6,592 nucleotides of DNA from an uncultured Clostridium sp. GTDB taxonomy: Bacteria; Bacillota; Clostridia; TANB77; CAG-508. Each line of letters opens with the position of its first letter. Positions within the stretch are counted from its first letter, which is position 1. The stretch spans positions 1-6,592 of the forward strand of contig CANEFU010000066.1 in the NCBI GenBank assembly GCA_947426875.1. Direction: 5' to 3'. The notes under the pieces were generated by a model. The model saw only the letters and a list, made by a program, of their open reading frames with translations. It did no database searches and was not told the origin of the DNA. Shown here in pieces: positions 1 through 5,312 of the stretch. The translations under genes were made by a program, and so were the position numbers.

Positions 1-2
1 GT

Positions 3-1829
3 AGTAGCTACATTAACCGTTTTTAATTTGTTTCTTAATTCTTCTAGTTTTTCCTTGTCTTTTAAATCTTGCTTATCAAATCCTACACTTGCTAATAATT
101 TCTCAGTTACTTCGTAACTTTCTGGATGAACAGCTGTTATTTCTAATGGATTGTCGCCATCTAATATTCTCAAAAATCCAGCACATTGCTCAAATGCTAC
201 TTTTCCAAGTTTTGGCACTTTTAGCAATTGCTTTCTATTTTTTAGTTTTCCATTTTCATCTCTATATTTTACAATGTTTTTAGCAATGGTATTGTTAATT
301 CCTGATACGTAAGATAGTAAAGATGGCGTTGCTGTGTTGACATCTACTCCTACTTTATTAACACTATCTTCTACTACCCCTGTTAAGCTTTCCGCTAATC
401 TTTTTTGATTAACATCATGTTGATATTGCCCTACTCCTATTGCCTTTGGGTCTATTTTGACAAGCTCTGCCAATGGGTCTTGTAATCTTCTCGCAATAGA
501 TATAGCTCCTCTTATGGATACATTAATATCTGGATATTCTTCTGTGGCAAGTTTTGATGCTGAATACACAGATGCTCCCGCTTCGCTTACAATTACATAG
601 TGAACTGGTCTGGAGGCTTCTTTTATCATTTCTGCTACAAACATTTCAGATTCTCTTGAAGCAGTTCCATTTCCAATTGCTATCATATCTATTTTATCTT
701 TTTCAATTAGCTTTAATAACTCCTTTTTTGCCCCTTCTACATCGTTTTGTGGCTCAGTTGGATACACTGTTGTATAATCTAATACTTTACCAGTTTCATC
801 GATAACTGCTATTTTACAACCAGTTCGATAAGCTGGGTCAAATCCCATAACGGTTTTTCCTTTGATTGGTGCTCCTAATAACAATTGTTTTGAATTTTGT
901 CCAAATACTTTAATTGCTTTTTCTTCTGCTTTCTCCGTTAAATCGCTACGGATTTCTCTTTCAATCGATGGCTCAATTAATCGTTTAAAACTATCTAAAA
1001 TGGTATCTTTTAGCATATTGGTAAATTGTGTCTCGCCTTTTATAGTATCTCTTTCTATATAAGCTATTATTTTTTCTTCTGGTTTTTCTATTTTCACTTT
1101 TAAGAAATCTTCTTTTTCTCCACGGTTAATGGCTAAAATTCTATGGCTTGGAATGTATTTTATGGCTTCCTTATATTCGTAATACATTTCATAGTTTGAT
1201 TTTTCTTCTGGCTTTGCTGCTTTGGTTTCTATTAAGCCTTCTCGATAACATTGCCTTTTTATTTCTTTTCTGTACTTTGCATTATCAGAGATATCTTCTG
1301 CTATGATATCTAAAGCTCCTTGAATGGCCTCTTCTGCTGTATTCACTACTTTGTCTTTGTTCTTTTTGTCTTCCTCTGATAATTTGTCTATATTAATATA
1401 TTCTTTGGCTATCTCTTCAATCGGTCTTGTTTCTTTTTGCTCTATGATAATTTGTGCCAATGGCTCTAATCCTTTGGCTTTTGCTACAGTTGCTCTTGTT
1501 TTTTTCTTTTGCTTATAAGGTCTATAAATATCTTCTACTTCTGCTAATGTTTTAGCAATTGCCACTGCTTGTAAAATTTCATCTGTTAATTTGCCTTGCT
1601 CTTCGATAGATTTTACTACTTCCTCTTTTCTTTGTTCTAAGTTTCTTAGGTAATTTAATCTATCACCTAAATCTCTTAATATTTCGTCAGAAAGTCCTCC
1701 TGTTACTTCTTTACGATACCTAGCAATAAACGGAATCGTATTTCCTTCATCAATTAATTTGACTGTATTTTCTACTTGTGACGCTTTAATATTTAATTCC
1801 TCTGCTATTGTTTTAATAATCTTATCCAT
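3..1829 (-). CDS. tex: Tex, S1-type RNA-binding transcription accessory protein (C-terminus off the left edge)
   Basis: Tex is a conserved cytoplasmic nucleic-acid-binding protein linked to transcription; its exact role is unsettled. The frame is open for 609 codons, from ATG at 1829 to the window edge. The N-terminal helical region carries the family hallmark IPFIARYRKE (residues 32-41) followed by TGGL. The YqgF/RNase H-like domain begins near residue 327 with VMGFDPAYRTG. The helix-hairpin-helix region lies at about 497-560 (TPSLLSYVSGI, then LLKVPKLGKVAFEQCAGFLRI-like text). Tex proteins are usually a little over 700 residues, so the missing part should be the end of the core and the S1 domain. 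The start is supported by the leader AAAGGAAG about 9-11 bases upstream. The gene follows the transposase on the same strand after 51 bases. I see no clear promoter of its own, so it may depend on readthrough or on a promoter inside the transposase gene. Confidence 0.96.
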   Translation of the reverse strand, partial: MDKIIKTIAEELNIKASQVENTVKLIDEGNTIPFIARYRKEVTGGLSDEILRDLGDRLNYLRNLEQRKEEVVKSIEEQGKLTDEILQAVAIAKTLAEVEDIYRPYKQKKKTRATVAKAKGLEPLAQIIIEQKETRPIEEIAKEYINIDKLSEEDKKNKDKVVNTAEEAIQGALDIIAEDISDNAKYRKEIKRQCYREGLIETKAAKPEEKSNYEMYYEYKEAIKYIPSHRILAINRGEKEDFLKVKIEKPEEKIIAYIERDTIKGETQFTNMLKDTILDSFKRLIEPSIEREIRSDLTEKAEEKAIKVFGQNSKQLLLGAPIKGKTVMGFDPAYRTGCKIAVIDETGKVLDYTTVYPTEPQNDVEGAKKELLKLIEKDKIDMIAIGNGTASRESEMFVAEMIKEASRPVHYVIVSEAGASVYSASKLATEEYPDINVSIRGAISIARRLQDPLAELVKIDPKAIGVGQYQHDVNQKRLAESLTGVVEDSVNKVGVDVNTATPSLLSYVSGINNTIAKNIVKYRDENGKLKNRKQLLKVPKLGKVAFEQCAGFLRILDGDNPLEITAVHPESYEVTEKLLASVGFDKQDLKDKEKLEELRNKLKTVNVAT

Positions 1830-1840
1830 TGTTCTTATCT

Positions 1841-1846
1841 TCCTTT
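1841..1846 (-). promoter_or_regulatory. Ribosome binding site of tex
   Basis: Read on the minus strand this is AAAGGA, followed by AG and nine more bases before the ATG at 1829. It supports that start. It lies directly beside the outer arm of the hairpin at 1848-1876, so folding of that hairpin could affect access to it. Confidence 0.6.
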
Positions 1847-1847
1847 C

Positions 1848-1876
1848 ATGATTTTGGGGACGGAGGAAAAAATCAT
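1848..1876. repeat. Hairpin with GGGGACGG loop, possible RAYT-associated repeat end
   Basis: Perfect 8-base arms, ATGATTTT (1848-1855) and AAAATCAT (1869-1876), enclose the 13-base loop GGGGACGGAGGAA. It lies just beyond the 3' end of the transposase gene, where a structured end recognised by a Y1 transposase would be expected. From memory, GGGGACGG-type motifs recur next to IS200-like transposase genes in Bacillota; this was not searched. On the plus strand it is followed by CTTTTTATTTTTTT, which looks terminator-like, but the stem is almost all A and T and no gene reads toward it on that strand. The repeat-end reading is therefore favoured over a terminator. Confidence 0.45.
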
Positions 1877-1880
1877 CTTT

Positions 1881-2630
1881 TTATTTTTTTAATCTTTCCA
1901 TTGTCCCTCTTGTTATGTCTAATCTTTTCATTATGTCCGTATATTTAATTTTCTTAGACTCTTTTAGATATTTTATTAACTTCTTTAGTATATCATCTTT
2001 TTCAAATATTTCAAATACTTTTATTCCTTCTTTTCTTACAAATTCTGAAATAAACTTATTGATTCTATTTTCTACGATAATTTCATCCTCTAAAAAGTCA
2101 TATTCATTATCGATATTTATATTGCAAATATAAGCAATTTCTTCCTTTGTGAATAGATTGTATTTTTTTATTTCTCCATTTTTATAAAAACGATAAGAGG
2201 AATACTTATATTGCTCTACATTCTTTACCATATTTGCCTTTAGTGGGTTTTGATGAATATATTTAACACACTGAATTAATTGCCTTTTATCTAATATAGG
2301 TTCACTTTTATATCGGTCTCTAAATACATAACCTACCCTTTCCTTTTCCATATAATTATAATATTTTGCATATATGCTATTCACCTTTTGCATATATTTG
2401 GATAGTTCTTCCATGTTCTCTACTTGTATTAATAAATGGGCATGATTATTCATAATACAAAATGCAATAATTTTAAGGTTTTCTTGGTTCAAATTTCTTC
2501 GGACTAATTGTAGATATCGATTTATATATCTATCATTTTTAAATATAAATTCTTTATTAATCCCTTGTACCATCACATGAAAAAAAGAGGTATCAAGACA
2601 TTTTCGTGCTATTCTTGGAATATATATCAC
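1881..2630 (-). CDS. IS200-like Y1 (HUH) transposase, RAYT type
   Basis: This is a 249-residue single-strand DNA transposase or nickase of the Y1_Tnp family (REP-associated tyrosine transposase group). The HUH metal-binding pair is H63-A-H65 in MNNHAHLLI. The catalytic tyrosine is most likely Y124 in VKYIHQNPLKANMV, matching the position of Y115 in the E. coli REP-associated enzyme (YIYINP). GYVFRDRYKS (100-109) is the conserved segment before it. The C-terminal part (about 212-249) ends in KKIKYTDIMKRLDITRGTMERLKK-like helix-turn-helix text, as in many Bacillota members. The start is GTG at 2630; a TGA codon lies directly upstream in frame, so no longer start exists, and the ribosome binding site AAAGTGA is weak. 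All catalytic residues are present and the frame is intact. No tnpB or passenger gene is attached, which fits a stand-alone RAYT rather than IS605. Confidence 0.92.
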   Translation of the reverse strand: MIYIPRIARKCLDTSFFHVMVQGINKEFIFKNDRYINRYLQLVRRNLNQENLKIIAFCIMNNHAHLLIQVENMEELSKYMQKVNSIYAKYYNYMEKERVGYVFRDRYKSEPILDKRQLIQCVKYIHQNPLKANMVKNVEQYKYSSYRFYKNGEIKKYNLFTKEEIAYICNINIDNEYDFLEDEIIVENRINKFISEFVRKEGIKVFEIFEKDDILKKLIKYLKESKKIKYTDIMKRLDITRGTMERLKK

Positions 2631-2646
2631 TCACTTTCTATCATTC

Positions 2647-2654
2647 TTGTCCTC
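2647..2654. repeat. Degenerate inverted copy of the GGGGACGG motif (tentative)
   Basis: The plus strand reads TTGTCCTC, which matches CCGTCCCC (the reverse complement of GGGGACGG at 1856-1863) at five of eight positions. It lies on the opposite side of the transposase gene and in the expected inverted orientation. The match is poor and no stable hairpin surrounds it, so it may be chance in AT-rich DNA. Confidence 0.15.
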
Positions 2655-2656
2655 TT

Positions 2657-2685
2657 TTTATAATTTATTTATGTGTTTTTTTCAT
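2657..2685 (-). promoter_or_regulatory. Weak candidate promoter for the transposase gene
   Basis: On the minus strand ATGAAA (2680-2685) is followed after 17 bases by TATAAA (2657-2662), about 27 bases before the GTG start at 2630. Each box departs from consensus and the surroundings are so AT-rich that such pairs arise by chance. Confidence 0.25.
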
Positions 2686-2735
2686 GTATTTTCTATAACT
2701 TTTTTGCATATTTTCATACAGCTATCTCATTTTTT

Positions 2736-3207
2736 CTAGTATTCTAACGAATCATCTTCTTCAATCCAATCCTGTACTTGCTCAATTCGATATTCTGTTT
2801 TAGTATCTCTCATAACCACTTCTTTGATTCCGGCTATTGATTAGCATTCTTTTACAAAAAGTACATGGCCAATTATCTTTTACATATTCACCATTTCTTT
2901 TATTGATGCCAACCATATATAAGGTTGCTCCTATCATATCTTTTCTGGCAGCACTAAGCATTGCATTTTGCTCGCTATGAACTGACCTACATCTGTCATA
3001 ACCTTTACCGCTTGGCATATCACTTTTTATGCAATAACCTAAGTCTAAACAGTTTTTTCTTCCTCTGGGTGCTCCTGAATACCCCGTTGATATGATTTCA
3101 TCATTTTTTACAATGATACTCCCATAGTTATTTCTAAGACAAGTCCCTCTTTCCGCTACGGTCTCTGCTATGTTTAAATAATAATTAATTTTATCAACTC
3201 TTGCCAT
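2736..3207 (-). CDS. dCMP deaminase family protein, frameshifted near the C-terminus
   Basis: The zinc-dependent deaminase converts dCMP to dUMP, feeding thymidylate synthesis in the cytoplasm; ComEB is the Bacillus relative. The zinc and catalytic residues are visible: H77-S-E79 in the HSEQNA motif, and C115 and C118 in PCTFC. An N-terminal C23-L-R and GSIIV (29-33), and the loop GYSGAPRG, are typical. In the frame as given, translation goes off course after N124 and stops at 2800 (135 residues). Dropping one base near 2835 gives AGIKEVVMRD and a tail ending in DDSLEY, with a stop at 2736-2738 and a total of 156 residues, the expected C-terminus. The start ATG at 3207 has a good site, AAGGGAG at 3216-3222. 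The gene follows the ABC-F stop by 24 bases, so the two are probably co-transcribed. Because the break is late, a truncated product would keep all the zinc ligands but lose the last helix or strand. Sequencing error is a real possibility. Confidence 0.9.
2832..2838 (-). other. Frame break in the dCMP deaminase gene
   Basis: The minus strand reads ATC AAT A GCC GGA ATC. The family sequence expects I-N-A-G-I (ATC AAT GCC GGA ATC), so one extra A at about 2835 explains the shift. The site overlaps a CCGG tetranucleotide at 2830-2833. There is no homopolymer and no slippery heptamer, so programmed frameshifting is unlikely. Confidence 0.85.
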
Positions 3208-3215
3208 TTTTTTCG

Positions 3216-3222
3216 CTCCCTT
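3216..3222 (-). promoter_or_regulatory. Ribosome binding site of the dCMP deaminase gene
   Basis: AAGGGAG on the minus strand, about eight bases before the ATG at 3207. It lies in the 24-base gap after the ABC-F stop codon, which supports one two-gene transcript with separate initiation. Confidence 0.7.
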
Positions 3223-3231
3223 TGCTCATGA

Positions 3232-4816
3232 TTATTCTACTCCTAGATATTCGTTATAGGTTACTTCTCTATCGATGACTTTTCCGCTTTCTTTGATGTC
3301 GATTATTCGATTGGCTACTGTTTGTGTTAGTTCGTGGTCATGTGATGTAAATAGAATGTTTCCTGTGAATTTTTTCATTCCTTCATTGACTGATGTGATG
3401 CTTTCCATGTCTAAGTGGTTCGTTGGCTCGTCAAATATTAAGAAATTTGCTCCTGATAACATGATTTTGGATAGAACACATCTTACTTTTTCTCCTCCTG
3501 ATAAGACTTTTGCTTCTTTTAATGCCTCGTCTCCTGAAAATAACATTCTTCCTAAGAAGCTTCTTACATAAGTTTCGTCTGGGTCTTTTGAGTATTTTCT
3601 TAGCCATTCAGTAACATTTTCGTCTGTATGAAATAAATAATTGTTATCTTTTGGAAAATAATTATGCGTAATGGTAGTTCCCCATATTAGTTCTCCTTCG
3701 TCTGGTTCTAATTCTCCTGCTATGATTTGAAATAATACCGTTTTCGCTATTTCATTATCTGCTAAAAATGCTATTTTGTCCCCTTGTTTTACATCAAATG
3801 ATATCTTGTCTAGCACTTTTACTCCCTCTACTGTTTTCGATATATTTTTGACTTGTAGTATTTCTCTTCCTGGCTCTCTATCTGGTTTAAAGTCAACATA
3901 TGGATATTTTCTGTTAGATGGTTTGATTTCATCTAATTCTATTTTTTCTAATGTTTTCTTTCTAGAGGTTGCTTGTTTTGATTTGGAAGCATTGGCACTA
4001 AATCTTGCTATAAAGTCTTGCAATTCTTTGATTTTTTCTTCTTTCTTCTTGTTTTGCTCTCTTGCTTGTTTTAAGGCAAGTTGGCTAGATTCATACCAGA
4101 AATCGTAATTTCCTGGATATACTTTTATTTTTCCAAAGTCTACATCCGCTATATGAGTACATACTTTGTTTAGGAAATATCTATCATGTGATACAACAAT
4201 TACTGTGTTTTCAAAGTCCATTAAAAAGTCTTGCAACCAATTAATGCTTTTTAAGTCTAAGTCATTCGTAGGCTCATCTAGTAATAAGACATCTGGATTT
4301 CCAAATAAACTTTGTGCTAATAAAACTTTTACTTTATCTCTAGCTTCAATTTCTTTCATTAGTTTATAATGGTTTTCTGGTATAATTCCTAAATCGTTTA
4401 ATAACATGGCTGCATCTGACTCTGCATTCCATCCATCTAGCTCTGCAAATCTTTCTTCTAATTTAGCTGCTTTCATTCCATCTTCTTCTGAAAAGTCCGG
4501 CTTGCTATATATCTCATCTTTTTCTTTCATAATGTCATATAATTCTTTATTTCCCATGATAACTGTATCCATTACTGAGTTTTCTTCGAAAGCAAAGTGG
4601 TCTTGTTTTAAGACAGATAGTCTTTCTCCTCTATCTAAGCTAACATCTCCTTTACTTGGTTCTATTTCTCCTGATAAAACTTTTAGAAAGGTGGATTTCC
4701 CTGCTCCATTTGCTCCGGATGATTCCATAACAATTTCCTTTTCCAAATCGAATATTTACATCTTCAAATAACACTCTTTTTCCAAATCTTACGGTTACGC
4801 CGTTTGCACTTAACAT
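3232..4816 (-). CDS. ykpA: ABC-F family ATPase, YkpA/YbiT type, frameshifted in the first Walker A region
   Basis: ABC-F proteins are soluble ATPases with two nucleotide-binding domains that act on the ribosome. With one base removed near 4717 the gene encodes 527 residues that track Bacillus YkpA and E. coli YbiT from end to end as I recall them. Domain 1: Walker A GANGAGKST (34-42), Walker B with D180-E181 in LLLDEPTN, switch H210. Linker at about 243-320 is lysine-rich and coiled-coil-like, with RFSANASKSKQATSR (271-285), a strong YkpA/YbiT marker. Domain 2: signature LSGGEKVRC (438-446), D462-E463 in FDEPTNHLD, H492. Domain 2 lacks a normal Walker A (ADNEIAKTV, 352-360) and domain 1 lacks an LSGG signature (EIEARDK, 155-161). 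The true start is the ATG at 4816; an in-frame ATG at 4852 would place the ribosome binding site inside the coding region. As given, the frame splits into 4816 to about 4717 and the remainder. The 28-base leader leaves no room for the attenuators seen ahead of many antibiotic-resistance ABC-F genes, consistent with a housekeeping role. Confidence 0.93.
4714..4720 (-). other. Frame break in the ABC-F gene
   Basis: The minus strand reads GGA ATC ATC C GGA GCA AAT GGA. Family sequences expect G-I-I-G-A-N-G here, so one extra C (4717 or 4718) breaks the frame immediately before the Walker A motif. The extra base creates a CCGG. No slippery heptamer is present. Confidence 0.88.
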
Positions 4817-4824
4817 TTTTCTCT

Positions 4825-4834
4825 TCCTTCCTTT
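4825..4834 (-). promoter_or_regulatory. Ribosome binding site of the ABC-F gene
   Basis: Minus-strand text is AAAGGAAGGAAGAGAAAA before the ATG at 4816. The purine-rich AAGGAAGG is well placed for that ATG and decides the start against the in-frame ATG at 4852. Confidence 0.7.
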
Positions 4835-4850
4835 CTTTTCTAACGTTAGC

Positions 4851-4879
4851 ATTATACACTATTTTCCTCTTATTTTCAA
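4851..4879 (-). promoter_or_regulatory. Strong sigma-A-type promoter of the ABC-F/dCMP deaminase operon
   Basis: On the minus strand the -35 box TTGAAA (4874-4879, one mismatch to TTGACA) and a perfect -10 box TATAAT (4851-4856) are separated by exactly 17 bases. Transcription would start near 4844, giving a leader of about 28 bases. This is the best promoter in the window. Confidence 0.85.
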
Positions 4880-4886
4880 GGAAAAT
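4861..4886. repeat. Perfect dyad ATTTTCC-N12-GGAAAAT across the promoter
   Basis: The arms ATTTTCC (4861-4867) and GGAAAAT (4880-4886) are exact inverted repeats separated by 12 bases. They cover the promoter spacer and the upstream edge of the -35 box, a placement typical of a repressor operator. No regulator gene is in the window and the arms are AT-rich, so function is inference. Confidence 0.4.
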
Positions 4887-4910
4887 AGATTGATTTCGGT
4901 TAAAGATAAA

Positions 4911-4956
4911 GAAAAACTCAAGCTAACTTGTCAATAAGTATCGCTTGAGTCTTTTT
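4911..4956. terminator. Bidirectional rho-independent terminator
   Basis: Arms ACTCAAGC (4916-4923) and GCTTGAGT (4943-4950) form an 8-base stem, with an inner ACTT/AAGT pair able to extend it. T tracts follow on both strands: CTTTTTCTTTT on the plus strand and TTTTTCTTT on the minus strand. In the minus direction it separates the DUF378 gene from the promoter of the ABC-F operon, so it most likely ends the DUF378 transcript. No gene reads toward it on the plus strand in this window. Confidence 0.8.
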
Positions 4957-4963
4957 CTTTTAT

Positions 4964-4981
4964 TCTCTTTCTGGAAAGAGA
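4964..4981. repeat. Short perfect hairpin after the DUF378 gene
   Basis: TCTCTTTC and GAAAGAGA are exact inverted repeats around TG; a realistic fold is a 7-base stem with a CTGG loop. It is followed on the plus strand by a run of six G (4982-4987). It lies between the DUF378 stop and the terminator and may help protect the 3' end of the transcript or add to termination. Confidence 0.4.
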
Positions 4982-4992
4982 GGGGGGTATTC

Positions 4993-5181
4993 TTAATCAT
5001 CAAATAACAATTTAATTCCCCATATTCCTGATATACCAACTAATCCATAAATGATTCTTGAAATAATTGTCATATCTCCAAATATAGCACTGACCAAATT
5101 AAAATTAAAAATTCCTATTAATCCCCAATTTATAGCACCTATTATAATTAACACTAAAGCAATTTTATCTATAACTTTCAC
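4993..5181 (-). CDS. DUF378 (YuzA-like) small membrane protein
   Basis: This 62-residue protein has two hydrophobic segments, about residues 6-27 and 42-60, joined by a short loop, so it is probably an inner-membrane hairpin. The sequence IGAINWGLIGIFNFNLVSAI (14-33) is the DUF378 signature, followed by the second helix IIYGLVGISGIWGIKLL (43-59). The function of the family is unknown. The start is GTG at 5181, fixed by a near-perfect AAAGGAGGG site upstream. It stands alone, with the terminator at 4911-4956 downstream and a divergent CapA-family gene upstream. Confidence 0.9.
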   Translation of the reverse strand: MKVIDKIALVLIIIGAINWGLIGIFNFNLVSAIFGDMTIISRIIYGLVGISGIWGIKLLFDD

Positions 5182-5189
5182 TTGTTTTC

Positions 5190-5198
5190 CCTCCTTTC
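5190..5198 (-). promoter_or_regulatory. Strong ribosome binding site of the DUF378 gene
   Basis: Minus-strand AAAGGAGGG about eight bases before GTG at 5181. The strong site compensates for the non-ATG start and shows that GTG is the true start. Confidence 0.8.
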
Positions 5199-5259
5199 TT
5201 GTTCTGTTTTAAAATAATAATTTTTATTAGTATGTGTTTTTTGTTTAAATTTATACATT

Positions 5260-5289
5260 TTGTTGAATTTTTATTTTTTTTGTGATAAT
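5260..5289 (+). promoter_or_regulatory. Candidate promoter of the CapA-family gene
   Basis: TTGTTG (5260-5265) is followed after 18 bases by GATAAT (5284-5289), and TG at 5281-5282 makes an extended -10 (TGTGATAAT). Transcription would begin about 17 bases before the ATG at 5313. The region is a long AT tract, which raises the chance of false matches. Confidence 0.45.
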
Positions 5290-5303
5290 TTGTTATTAGA
5301 AAA

Positions 5304-5309
5304 AGGAGA
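5304..5309 (+). promoter_or_regulatory. Ribosome binding site of the CapA-family gene
   Basis: AGGAGA sits just ahead of ATG at 5313, with a rather short spacing of about four to five bases from GGAG. The next codon is GTG at 5316, which would give a longer spacing, so the first or second codon could be used. Confidence 0.65.
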
Positions 5310-5312
5310 ATT

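Noticed and set aside
1..11. GTAGTAGCTAC palindrome with GTAG, reminiscent of REP tetranucleotides
   Set aside because: It lies inside the tex coding frame and is a short chance palindrome with no second copy in the window.
554..805. Plus-strand open frame inside tex, and similar ones at 89-283, 862-1062 and 1324-1518
   Set aside because: They lie antisense to a well-supported gene, have low-complexity Leu/Phe/Ser-rich products and lack convincing ribosome binding sites.
1848..1890. Rho-independent terminator on the plus strand at the GGGGACGG hairpin
   Set aside because: The stem is nearly all A and T, the T tract is the reverse of the transposase poly-lysine codons, and no plus-strand gene leads into it.
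2832..4720. Programmed ribosomal frameshifting at the two breaks
   Set aside because: Neither site has a slippery heptamer or downstream pseudoknot candidate that I can see, and these families are not known for recoding.
4720..4746. Translation of the ABC-F protein from the TTG at 4746 or the in-frame ATG at 4728
   Set aside because: These starts would remove the first strands of domain 1, which are present upstream in the other frame and match the family; no proper ribosome binding site is placed for them beyond chance purines.
3275..4771. Plus-strand open frames opposite the ABC-F gene (3275-3571, 3776-4108, 4166-4369, 4406-4771)
   Set aside because: They are mirror frames of a conserved gene; the products match no family I recognise and are Ser/Phe-rich as expected from antisense AT-rich codons.
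4652..4852. A separate 66-residue gene on the minus strand
   Set aside because: Its first 12 residues are leader sequence containing the ribosome binding site, its middle is the true N-terminus of the ABC-F protein, and its end is out-of-frame text after the extra C.
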